Shown piece by piece: positions 1-7,684 of a DNA stretch of 64,000 bases. The notes beneath the pieces are model-generated. The model worked only from the letters and a program-made list of their open reading frames with translations. It was not told where the DNA came from and searched no databases. The stretch is from Faecalibacterium sp. I3-3-89 (GTDB lineage Bacteria; Bacillota; Clostridia; Oscillospirales; Ruminococcaceae). The stretch lies in NCBI RefSeq assembly GCF_023347275.1, contig NZ_CP094468.1, positions 1,488,001-1,552,000 on the forward strand, written 5' to 3'. Positions within the stretch are counted from its first letter, which is position 1. Each line of letters starts with the position of its first letter. The position numbers and the translations under genes were made by a program.

Positions 1-71
1 TAAGCGAGGCCCACCCTTTTGCGTAAAATTACACTTTCAGCGGGCAGTTCAGAGTGGCCCGGCTCGCCAGT

Positions 72-256
72 GGCTCCCCCTTTGGGGGAGCTGGCGCGGA
101 GCGCCTGAGAGGGCAAGGACGCTGACAAGACAGCTCCACACAGCGATCGTATTGCTCTGACAAAAAGGCCGCCTATCGCTGCGCAGCAGCTCTGTCGTAA
201 CTGGCTTGCCCTCTCCGTCTGCTTCGCAGACACCTCTCCCAAAGGGAGAGGCTTTT
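72..256 (+). repeat. Interspersed repeat, copy A
   Basis: A non-coding element bounded by short hairpins: GGCTCCCCCTTTGGGGGAGC on the left and CTCTCCCAAAGGGAGAG on the right. It contains the family core GAGAGGGCAAGGACGCTG near the left end and GGCTTGCCCTCTCCGTC near the right end. Near-copies lie at 21631-21819 (same orientation) and 47661-47852 (inverted). It occupies nearly the whole gene-free stretch after the rsgA stop, and its end hairpin may help end the long leftward operon. No open reading frame here looks real. Positions 1-71 hold nothing I can name. Confidence 0.75.
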
Positions 257-276
257 GCTCACGGGAAGGCTTTGCC

Positions 277-1158
277 TTACACTCCCCTCGGCCTCTGCCA
301 TTCCTTCACGTCCTTGACCTCGTCGTACATGGCGCAGTAGCTGTCGTAGCGGGTCTGGGAGAGCTTGCCCTCGGCCAGCGCGGCCCGGACGGCGCAGCCC
401 TTCTCCGAGCGGTGGGAGCAGCCGGTGAACTGGCACTCGCCGAGGTAGGGGCCGAACTCCGGGAAAGCGTGCTCCAGGTTCTCCTTGGGGATGAAGCCCG
501 CCCGGCTGGCCTCGAGGCTGGCAAAGCCCGGGGTGTCGGCGATTCGCCCGCCAAAGGCTTCAAAGATCGTCACCTCGCGGGTGGTGTGGCGGCCCCGGCC
601 CAGCTTCTGGCTGATGGCAGCGGTCTCCCGCTCCACATCGGGCAGCAGGGCGTTCAGGAGGGTGGATTTGCCCACGCCCGAGTTGCCGCAGAAGGCGCAG
701 AGACGGCCATTGATCCAGTTCCGGATCTCGTCGAGGCCCTCCCCCGTCCGGTGGTCGATGCGGATGAAGGGCAGCGTGGACTTCTCGTAGGCACTGCGCA
801 GGAACTCCGCCTCGGCGAGGTCGCCCTTGGTGCAGACGATGACGGGCTGGACGCCCTTGTCCACGGCGATGGCCGAGAGCTTGTCCAGCACGAGGGTGCT
901 GGGGGTGGGCTGGGTGGTGCTGGCCACGAGGAACAGCACGTCGAGGTTGGCCATCGGCGGGCGGACGAAGACGTTCCGCCGGGGCGCGATGGACGCGATG
1001 ACCGCCGCGCCGTTTTCCGTTTCCAGCGTCACCACATCGCCCGCCACGGGGGTGAGCTTCTGCTTGCGGAAGATGCCCCGGGGCTTGCACTCCACGATGC
1101 CTTCCGACGTTTTGACGTAATAAAATCCGCCGATGCCTTTTGTGATATAACCTGTCAT
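277..1158 (-). CDS. rsgA: Ribosome small-subunit-dependent GTPase A (RsgA)
   Basis: Circularly permuted GTPase that binds the maturing 30S subunit and checks late 16S rRNA folding; cytoplasmic. The 293-aa product has the usual length. An N-terminal OB-like part (roughly residues 1-75) precedes the GTPase domain. The Walker A motif GNSGVGKST lies near residue 160 and G3 is DTPGF. A C-terminal zinc knuckle is visible in CQFTGCSHRSEKGC. An AGGGAGAG Shine-Dalgarno sits just before the ATG. It is the last gene of the long leftward operon and starts 10 bp after the PrkC stop. B. subtilis also has this GTPase (CpgA) beside prkC and prpC. Confidence 0.96.
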   Translation of the reverse strand: MTGYITKGIGGFYYVKTSEGIVECKPRGIFRKQKLTPVAGDVVTLETENGAAVIASIAPRRNVFVRPPMANLDVLFLVASTTQPTPSTLVLDKLSAIAVDKGVQPVIVCTKGDLAEAEFLRSAYEKSTLPFIRIDHRTGEGLDEIRNWINGRLCAFCGNSGVGKSTLLNALLPDVERETAAISQKLGRGRHTTREVTIFEAFGGRIADTPGFASLEASRAGFIPKENLEHAFPEFGPYLGECQFTGCSHRSEKGCAVRAALAEGKLSQTRYDSYCAMYDEVKDVKEWQRPRGV

Positions 1159-1168
1159 AGTCTCTCCC

Positions 1169-3067
1169 TTACCCCAGCCACGACGTCCACCAGTCGCCGA
1201 GGCCGCCGCCGGTGCTCCCGGAGGAGGCGCTGCTGCTCTCGCTGGCGGCAGTGCTGGACGAGGACGAGCTGCCGCTGCCGAACAGGCCGCTCCACCAGCC
1301 GCCGCCGGAGCTGCTGGTGCTCTCGCTGGGGGCTTCCGGTTCCGGTGCAGGCTCCGGCCCTGCGCTGACCACCACGCTGACGCGGGTGTTGAGCTTGGCC
1401 GATGCGCCCTCGCCGGGCGACTGGCTGATGATGGTGCCCACGGGCTGGTCGCTGTACTGCTCGGTCTGGCCGCCGAGGCCCAGCTTCTTCTGCACCAGCA
1501 GGGTGCGGGCGTCGTTCACGCTCATGCCGATGAGGCTGGGCACCTTGGTGGTGGTGGCCACCTGCGGGCGGCTGACGTAGATGACGACGGTGGTGCCTGC
1601 GGCCACCTGACTGCCTGCGGCGGGATCGGTGCGGATGATGGAGCCTGCGGCCACCGATTCATCCACGGCCTGCGTCACCAGCACCGAGACGCCCAGATCC
1701 TTGAGCTGCTGTTCGCCGTCGGCCTGCACATAGTTGGTCAGGTCGGGGACGGTGACGTAATGGACGCCGAGGCTGACGGTGAGGGTCACGCTCTGGCCCT
1801 CGCGGACGGTGCGGCCCGCCACCGGCGACTGCTTGTAGACATGACCGGCGGCGTAGTCGTTGCTGTACTCCTGCTCCCAGTTGACGACCACCTGCCCGGA
1901 GGCCACCTGCGGGGAGGCGTTCACCTCGTCCTGCGTCATGCCGCTGAAATCGCTCAGCACGATGTCGGCTTTCTTGTTCATGATGTTGCTCGAGTCGCTC
2001 AGGATGACCCAGCACAGGGCCGCGCAGGCCAGCGCAAAGGCCGCCGTGATGCCCAGCAGCACCGGCATAAAGGCGCCGGGCTTCTTCTTTTTCGCCTTGG
2101 TGCGCGTTTTCTGCGCCTCGGGCGGTCTGCGGATGGTCCGCTTTTCTGCCATAGGTTCATTCACCGCCTTTTCGGGGACTTCCTCTTTTACATACTGATA
2201 GTCGAACGTGATGGACGGGTCGCGCACATAGGCGTCCAGCGCTTCCAGCATCTCGGCGGCGCTGGCGTACCGGTTCACCGGCAGCTTTGCCATGGCGCGC
2301 TCTGTGATCTGGACGAGGCCCAGCGGCACCTCGGGGGCCAGCTCGGCCAGCGGCTTCGGGTCGTCCGTGATCTGCTTGCGGGCCACCTCCACCATGTCGT
2401 CTGCGTCGAAGGGGAGCTTGCCCGAGAGCATCTCGTACATCATGACGCCCACCGAGTACAGGTCGCTCTTGGGGTCGGTCTCGTCTCCCCTCGCCTGTTC
2501 GGGGCTGATATAGTGGACGCTGCCCATCGCCTTCCGGCCGTTCTGGATCTGGTTCTCCGCCCGGGAGATGCGGGCGATGCCGAAGTCCATCATCCGCAGC
2601 TGGCCGTTGTCCAGCAGCATGATGTTCTGGGGCTTGATGTCCCGGTGGACGACGCCGTTGCGGTGGGCGTGGTCGAGGGCGCGGAGGATCTGGCCGATGA
2701 AGTGGACGGTCTCGCGGCTGGTGATCTTACCGCCCCGCTCGTTGAGGTACTCCCGGAGGGTCATGCCCTCCACACACTCCATGACGATATACTGTAAGTT
2801 CTCGCTGACGGAAACGTCATACACCTTCACGATGTTGGGGTGGTTGAGCAGGGAGATGGCCTTGGATTCGTTCTTGAAGCGGCGGACAAGGTCGGCGTCG
2901 TGCATCAGCTCCTGCCGCAGCACCTTGACGGCCACGACCGTCCCCTCCGGCACAGGCCCGCCGGGGGCCGTCACCACAGCCTTATAGACGTTGGCCATCC
3001 CACCGGTGCCGATCAGCTCCCGGATGGTGTAAAGCCCATCCAGCGTCTTCCCGATGAGATTATCCAT
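1169..3067 (-). CDS. prkC: PASTA-domain serine/threonine protein kinase (PrkC/Stk1)
   Basis: Membrane sensor kinase for muropeptides or peptidoglycan status. The kinase domain spans roughly residues 1-270 and looks active: VAVK lysine, HRDIKPQN catalytic loop and DFG are all intact. A basic linker and one membrane segment near residues 335-355 follow, then three extracellular PASTA repeats (about 370-570). The extreme C-terminus is rich in Ser and Gly and of low complexity. The start overlaps the 3' end of the PP2C phosphatase gene by 8 bp, so the kinase and its antagonist are translationally coupled. Compare the second, apparently inactive PASTA kinase at 21959-23662. Confidence 0.96.
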   Translation of the reverse strand: MDNLIGKTLDGLYTIRELIGTGGMANVYKAVVTAPGGPVPEGTVVAVKVLRQELMHDADLVRRFKNESKAISLLNHPNIVKVYDVSVSENLQYIVMECVEGMTLREYLNERGGKITSRETVHFIGQILRALDHAHRNGVVHRDIKPQNIMLLDNGQLRMMDFGIARISRAENQIQNGRKAMGSVHYISPEQARGDETDPKSDLYSVGVMMYEMLSGKLPFDADDMVEVARKQITDDPKPLAELAPEVPLGLVQITERAMAKLPVNRYASAAEMLEALDAYVRDPSITFDYQYVKEEVPEKAVNEPMAEKRTIRRPPEAQKTRTKAKKKKPGAFMPVLLGITAAFALACAALCWVILSDSSNIMNKKADIVLSDFSGMTQDEVNASPQVASGQVVVNWEQEYSNDYAAGHVYKQSPVAGRTVREGQSVTLTVSLGVHYVTVPDLTNYVQADGEQQLKDLGVSVLVTQAVDESVAAGSIIRTDPAAGSQVAAGTTVVIYVSRPQVATTTKVPSLIGMSVNDARTLLVQKKLGLGGQTEQYSDQPVGTIISQSPGEGASAKLNTRVSVVVSAGPEPAPEPEAPSESTSSSGGGWWSGLFGSGSSSSSSTAASESSSASSGSTGGGLGDWWTSWLG

Positions 3068-3809
3068 GCTTCACCTCCAGCGGCTCCACACCCAGCAGCA
3101 GCGCGGTGATGTTGTCGGGGCCTCCGCCCGCGTTGGCGGCGTCCACCAGCCGGTCGGGGATGTCGTAGAACCCGCCTTTGGTCAGCAGCTCCTCCATCTT
3201 GTCCTTGGGCAGGACGTTGGTGAGGCCGTCGGTGCAGAGCAGCAGCAGGTCGCCCTGCTGGACGGGGCAGCTGGTGAACTCCGGCTCAAGGCGGTAGTCC
3301 ACGCCCAGCGCCCGGGTGATGATGTTCTTCTGGGGGTGATGCTCGGCCTCCTCGGGGGTGATGGTGCCGCAGTCCACCAGCTCCTGCACATAGGAGTGGT
3401 CGTGGGTCAGCTGGGTGAGCTTCCCCTCCCGGCAGAGGTAGGCGCGGGAGTCGCCCGCGTGGCAGAGGTAGGCCGTCCCGCCCCGCACGAGGGCGCAGAC
3501 CGCCGTGGTGCCCATCCCCGCAAGCTCCTCCACCCGGGAGGCTTTCTGGAAGACGAAGCGGTTGGCGCTGATGAGCGCCCGCTTCAGGAAGCTCTCCTCG
3601 TCGCCGGGCAGACACTGGGCGTACTGTTCAAGGAAGCAGTGCTCGATGACATCGCAGGCGCTCAGCGAGGCCTCACGGCCTCCTCTTGCGCCGCCCATGC
3701 CGTCGCACACAAGCCCCCATGCCGCGCCGCCGGGCAGCTCCCCCGCCCGGTAGTCGTCCTGATTCTCCTGCCGGACGCTGCCGACGTCTGTTTTTCCTGC
3801 AAGTTTCAT
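3060..3809 (-). CDS. prpC: PP2C-family serine/threonine phosphatase (Stp1/PrpC)
   Basis: Metal-dependent protein phosphatase that reverses PrkC phosphorylation; cytoplasmic. The 249-aa protein shows PP2C signatures: the N-terminal acidic DVGSVRQENQDD, CDGMGG, HAGDSRAYL, and the C-terminal GGGPDNITALLL. All carry the Asp residues expected to hold two Mn/Mg ions. Its gene overlaps prkC by 8 bp and follows rlmN by 13 bp, the common Firmicutes order rlmN-prpC-prkC-rsgA. Confidence 0.95.
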   Translation of the reverse strand: MKLAGKTDVGSVRQENQDDYRAGELPGGAAWGLVCDGMGGARGGREASLSACDVIEHCFLEQYAQCLPGDEESFLKRALISANRFVFQKASRVEELAGMGTTAVCALVRGGTAYLCHAGDSRAYLCREGKLTQLTHDHSYVQELVDCGTITPEEAEHHPQKNIITRALGVDYRLEPEFTSCPVQQGDLLLLCTDGLTNVLPKDKMEELLTKGGFYDIPDRLVDAANAGGGPDNITALLLGVEPLEVKHG

Positions 3810-3822
3810 AGGCTTCTCCTTT

Positions 3823-4863
3823 TTAGGCTTTGCCGTTCATCTCGTCGCGGCGGAGCTGGCCGCACGCGGCGCTGATCTCGCTGCCCAGACGGCGGCGGAC
3901 GGTGGCGTTGACGCCGAGGCTCTCCAGCTTCTGCTGGAAGCGCCGGACGTTGGCCGCGTCGGTGGCCGAGTAGGGGCTGCCGTCCACCGGGTTGATGGGG
4001 ATGAGGTTGACGTGGGCGCCCATGCCCCGGATGAGGTCGGCCAGCTGCTTGGCGCAGGCGTCCGAGTCGTTGACCCCCCGTACCATCGAGTATTCGAAGC
4101 TCACCCGCCGGCCCGTGGTGTCCTGATAGCGGCGCACCGCCTGCATCAGCACCTCCACCGGGTAGGCATCGTTGACGGGCATCATGCCGCTGCGGATGTC
4201 GTTGTTGGGGGCGTGGAGGGAGACGGAGAGGGTCAGCTGCAATTTCTTCTCCGCCAGCTGGTCGATCTTCGGCACGAGGCCGCAGGTGGAGAGGCTGATG
4301 TTCCGCATCCCGATGTTGACGCCCTCGGGGGAAGAGATGTTCTCAAGAAAGCGCATCACTTCGTCAAAATTGTCCAGCGGCTCGCCAATGCCCATCAGCA
4401 CGATGTGAGAGATGCGCTCTCCGATGTCCTTCTGGGCGGTATAGATCTCGGAACAGATCTCGCCCGCCTCGAGGTTGCGGACGCGGCCCGCCTGCGTGGA
4501 CGCGCAGAAGCGGCAGCCCATCCGGCAGCCCACCTGCGTGGACACGCAGACCGTGTTGCCGTAGTGGTAGCGCATCACGACCGTCTCGATGCAGTTGCCG
4601 TCGGCCATCCGCAGCAGGTATTTCACCGTGCCGTCCTTGGCCTCCTGCCGCCGCTCGATGATGGGCGCGGCGATGTAAAAGGCCTCTTCCAGCTTTGCCA
4701 GCAGGGTCTTGGGCTGGTCGGTCATGGCCGAAAAGTCGGTCACGAGCTTCTGGTGCACCCAGTGAAAGATCTGCTTGGCCCGGAAGCCGGGCTGGCCCAT
4801 CGCTTTCAGCTCCGCCGTCAGCTGTTCCAGCGTCAGGGAGGATATACAGCGTTTTGTATCCAT
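3823..4863 (-). CDS. rlmN: 23S rRNA (A2503-C2)/tRNA (A37-C2) methyltransferase RlmN
   Basis: Radical-SAM enzyme that methylates C2 of A2503 in 23S rRNA, and A37 in some tRNAs. The cluster-binding CxxxCxxC is seen as CRMGCRFC near residue 115. The catalytic C-terminal Cys sits in ISAACGQL near residue 336. At 346 aa it has the usual length. RBS AGGAG lies before the ATG. It lies between rsmB and the phosphatase gene in the long leftward operon. Cfr, the resistance paralogue, is less likely because the context is the housekeeping locus. Confidence 0.96.
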   Translation of the reverse strand: MDTKRCISSLTLEQLTAELKAMGQPGFRAKQIFHWVHQKLVTDFSAMTDQPKTLLAKLEEAFYIAAPIIERRQEAKDGTVKYLLRMADGNCIETVVMRYHYGNTVCVSTQVGCRMGCRFCASTQAGRVRNLEAGEICSEIYTAQKDIGERISHIVLMGIGEPLDNFDEVMRFLENISSPEGVNIGMRNISLSTCGLVPKIDQLAEKKLQLTLSVSLHAPNNDIRSGMMPVNDAYPVEVLMQAVRRYQDTTGRRVSFEYSMVRGVNDSDACAKQLADLIRGMGAHVNLIPINPVDGSPYSATDAANVRRFQQKLESLGVNATVRRRLGSEISAACGQLRRDEMNGKA

Positions 4864-4878
4864 TGGAATCTCCTTTTA

Positions 4879-6204
4879 TCAGGGAACTTTCTGCATCGCG
4901 CAGAGGAAAAAGCCGTCCATGCCGGTGCGGGTGGGCACCGAGAGCGCGCCCCAGTCCCCCACCGTCATCCCGGAGGGGAAGGCCACCTCCGGCGTCACCA
5001 CCCGGAACTCCGGGTGACGGCCCACAAAGGCCCTCACCTGCTCCTCGTTCTCGGAGGGGTCGATGGTGCAGGTCGAGTAGACCAGCCGCCCGCCGGGCTT
5101 GAGATGGGCGGCGGCTGTATCCAGAATGGCCGACTGGGTGGCCAATAATTCATCGTGACGCGCTTTTTCGAGGGTCTTGTACCGGATGTCCGGCTTCTTG
5201 GCAAGGATGCCGAGGCCGCTGCACGGGGCGTCCACAAGGATGCGGTCGGCCATGGGCAGGTCTGCGTCCGGCTTGGTGCCGTCCGAGACCCGCGGCTCCA
5301 CATGGGCAAAGCCCATCCGCTCCACGGCCTTCCGGATGAGCTGGACGCGGTTCTCGCTGACGTCGCAGCTCACCAGCCGCCCCTCGTCCTCCATCTCCTC
5401 GATGAGGAGCAGGCTCTTGCCGCCGGGGGCGGCGCAGAGGTCGAGGACGGTGTCGCCGGGCTTTGCCTCCACGCAGAGGGCGGCAAGCTGGCTGGCCTGC
5501 CCCTCGACGTGGAAGTATCCCTCCCGGAACAGCCCGCTCTCTGCCGGGCTGCCCTCGAAGCGGGCCAGAACGCTGCCCGGCACGAGGCCCGGCGCGGCGG
5601 TCTTCGCCCCCGATGCCAGCAGTTTTTCGCAGAGGGCCTCCGGCGTCCCTTTCAGGGGGTTGGCCCGCAGGCTGGTCAGGCCGCCGTCTGCGGTGTGGGT
5701 CAGGATGTCCAGCGCCTCGTCGGGGTAGCTGGCGTGGAGGAAGGCGGCCACATCCCGGCCCGCCGACCCCAGCACCATCAGCCGCTCCACCGCGTCGGCA
5801 AAGACGGCGGTGTCGAGGTCGTAGGCGATGGCACGGCGCAGCACGGCGTTCACGAGGCCGGAGGCGCTGGCCTTCTTGAAGGTGCGGGTCAGCTTGACCG
5901 CCTCATTGACCGCCGCCGAAGCGGGCACCTGCATATACCGCGCCTGTGCCAGCGCGGCGCGGAGAATCTCCCGCACCTGCGGGTCGAGCTTGGCCAGACC
6001 CTTGGGCAGGAACTGCCCGAGGATATAGTCCAGCGTCCCCCGGTGCTCGAGGACGGTGTAGAAGATCGCGCTGGCGAAGGCCTTATCCCGGCCCTCCAGC
6101 TTCTGGCGGCGCAGCTCTGCGTCGAGGATGAGGTTGGAAAAGCCGTCCTGCTCCTGCCGCACCAGCGCCGCCACCGCCGCCGCGCGGGGGTTCGGGCCGC
6201 TCAC
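4879..6204 (-). CDS. rsmB: 16S rRNA (cytosine-967-C5) methyltransferase RsmB
   Basis: SAM-dependent m5C methyltransferase for C967 of 16S rRNA. An N-terminal NusB-like RNA-binding domain (about 1-140) precedes the Rossmann methyltransferase domain. Motif I reads LDLCAAPGGKS. Both catalytic Cys regions are present: DAPCSGLG (motif IV) and YSTCTIDPSENE (motif VI). At 441 aa it has full family length. The start overlaps the fmt stop by 4 bp (ATGA), which indicates coupled translation of fmt and rsmB. Confidence 0.96.
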   Translation of the reverse strand: MSGPNPRAAAVAALVRQEQDGFSNLILDAELRRQKLEGRDKAFASAIFYTVLEHRGTLDYILGQFLPKGLAKLDPQVREILRAALAQARYMQVPASAAVNEAVKLTRTFKKASASGLVNAVLRRAIAYDLDTAVFADAVERLMVLGSAGRDVAAFLHASYPDEALDILTHTADGGLTSLRANPLKGTPEALCEKLLASGAKTAAPGLVPGSVLARFEGSPAESGLFREGYFHVEGQASQLAALCVEAKPGDTVLDLCAAPGGKSLLLIEEMEDEGRLVSCDVSENRVQLIRKAVERMGFAHVEPRVSDGTKPDADLPMADRILVDAPCSGLGILAKKPDIRYKTLEKARHDELLATQSAILDTAAAHLKPGGRLVYSTCTIDPSENEEQVRAFVGRHPEFRVVTPEVAFPSGMTVGDWGALSVPTRTGMDGFFLCAMQKVP

Positions 6205-7121
6205 AGGGTATCCCCCGCCTTGAGGCGGAGACCAGCCGCGAAGGAAGTGCCGTCCATGGGCTTCTTGCCCTCCGGCACGACATGGAGCAGCTGGATGGCA
6301 CCCTCACCGCAGGCCACGGTCAGGGGCTTGGTCGCCAGCACCGTGCCGGGGGCCTCCCCGTGGCTGTCTGCCACGCGGCACTCCGTCACCTTGAGCTTTT
6401 TGCCGCCGGAGGTGACGAACCATGCGCCGGGCCACGGATTCATCCCCCGCACCCAGTTGTGGATGTGGACGGCGCTCTCGGTCAGGTGGAACTCGGCCAT
6501 CTCCTTGCTCAGCATGGGGGCCGCAGAGGCGTTCTCGTGGGCCTGCGGCACAGCCTTCAGCGTACCCGCCGCAATGGCGGGCACCGTCTCACAGAGGACG
6601 CGGGCACCCACAGCCGTCACCCGGTCGAACAGCTCTCCGCTGGTCTCCTCGGGGTCGATGGCGATCTTCTCGCAGGCCAGCACATCGCCGGTGTCGAGGC
6701 CCTCGTCCATCTGCATGATGGAGACGCCCGTCTCGGCGTCGCCATTCAGCACGGCCCACTGCACCGGGGCGCTGCCGCGGTACTTGGGCAGCAGAGAGAC
6801 GTGGAGGTTGATGCAGCCATATTTCGGGGCTTCCAGCACCGACTTGGGCAGGATGCAGCCATAGGCCACCACCACGATGAGCTCCGGAGCCAGTGCGCGG
6901 ATGTTCTCGTCCTCGCCGCCGTCCCGCAGGGTGCGGGGCTGAAAGACGGGGGTGCCGTGGGCCAGCGCCACCTCCTTCACCGGGGGCTCGGTGAGCACCT
7001 GCTTGCGGCCCACGGGCTTGTCGCGCCGGGTGTAGACCGCGCAGATGTCGTGGCCCGCCTCATACAGGGCCTTCAGGCAGTCCGCCGCGATGTCGGGCGT
7101 GCCCATGAACAGAATGCGCAT
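6201..7121 (-). CDS. fmt: Methionyl-tRNA formyltransferase
   Basis: Formylates initiator Met-tRNA with 10-formyl-THF. The N-terminal formyltransferase fold shows the family signature NLHVSLLPKYRGSAPVQW around residues 110-130. A C-terminal OB-like tRNA-binding domain follows; total 306 aa is normal. Its ATG shares one base with the def stop codon (TGATG), and its stop overlaps the rsmB start. The order def-fmt-rsmB is the classic arrangement for N-terminal processing of nascent proteins. Confidence 0.96.
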   Translation of the reverse strand: MRILFMGTPDIAADCLKALYEAGHDICAVYTRRDKPVGRKQVLTEPPVKEVALAHGTPVFQPRTLRDGGEDENIRALAPELIVVVAYGCILPKSVLEAPKYGCINLHVSLLPKYRGSAPVQWAVLNGDAETGVSIMQMDEGLDTGDVLACEKIAIDPEETSGELFDRVTAVGARVLCETVPAIAAGTLKAVPQAHENASAAPMLSKEMAEFHLTESAVHIHNWVRGMNPWPGAWFVTSGGKKLKVTECRVADSHGEAPGTVLATKPLTVACGEGAIQLLHVVPEGKKPMDGTSFAAGLRLKAGDTL

Positions 7122-7657
7122 CAGTCGTTCTCCTTCTTCTTGGCGGCAGCGGCGCGGCCCTCCTCGGTGTCCTCATAGAAGAACTCGCTGGACTCCATGA
7201 TGGTGATGCCGTCCAGATGGTCGTTCTCGTGCTGGATGCAGCGGGCCAGCAGGTCCTCGGCCTCCAGCTCGAACCACTCCCCGTGACGGTCCTGTGCACG
7301 CACCTTGACAGCCACCGGGCGGGTGACCGCGCCGTTGTGGCCCGGGAAGGACAGGCAGCCCTCGTAGGCAGTCTCCTCGTCCTCGGACACGGCCAGGATC
7401 TCAGGGTTCACGAAGTCGATGAACTTGTACTCGTAGTTCTCGGGGATCTCCTCGGGGGCGTCGGTGGTGTCCCACACCACGAAGACGCGGCGCAGCATCC
7501 CCACCTGCGGGCCTGCGAGGCCCACGCCGTCGGCGGCGATCATCGTCTCGCGCATATCGTCCAGCAGGGTGGCCAGACGGTCGTCGAAGTTGGTCACAGG
7601 GCGGCAGACCTTATTCAGGATGGGGTCGCCCTCTTTCACAATGTTGCGGATAGCCAT
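7121..7657 (-). CDS. def: Peptide deformylase
   Basis: Metalloenzyme that removes the formyl group from nascent N-termini. All three motifs are present: GVGLAGPQ (Gly in place of the more usual second Ala), EGCLSFPG with the metal-binding Cys, and QHENDHLDG with HExxH-type spacing. I chose the ATG at 7657, giving MAIRNIV and 178 aa, because a GGAGG lies 8 nt upstream. A longer in-frame TTG start five codons earlier would place the Shine-Dalgarno inside the gene. It precedes fmt with a one-base overlap. Confidence 0.95.
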   Translation of the reverse strand: MAIRNIVKEGDPILNKVCRPVTNFDDRLATLLDDMRETMIAADGVGLAGPQVGMLRRVFVVWDTTDAPEEIPENYEYKFIDFVNPEILAVSEDEETAYEGCLSFPGHNGAVTRPVAVKVRAQDRHGEWFELEAEDLLARCIQHENDHLDGITIMESSEFFYEDTEEGRAAAAKKKEND

Positions 7658-7684
7658 GAAGTATACCTCCAAATCATTCTTATC

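Noticed and set aside
412..1368. A 318-codon plus-strand frame over rsgA and prkC.
   Set aside because: It is antisense to rsgA and the end of prkC, and has no Shine-Dalgarno or domain.
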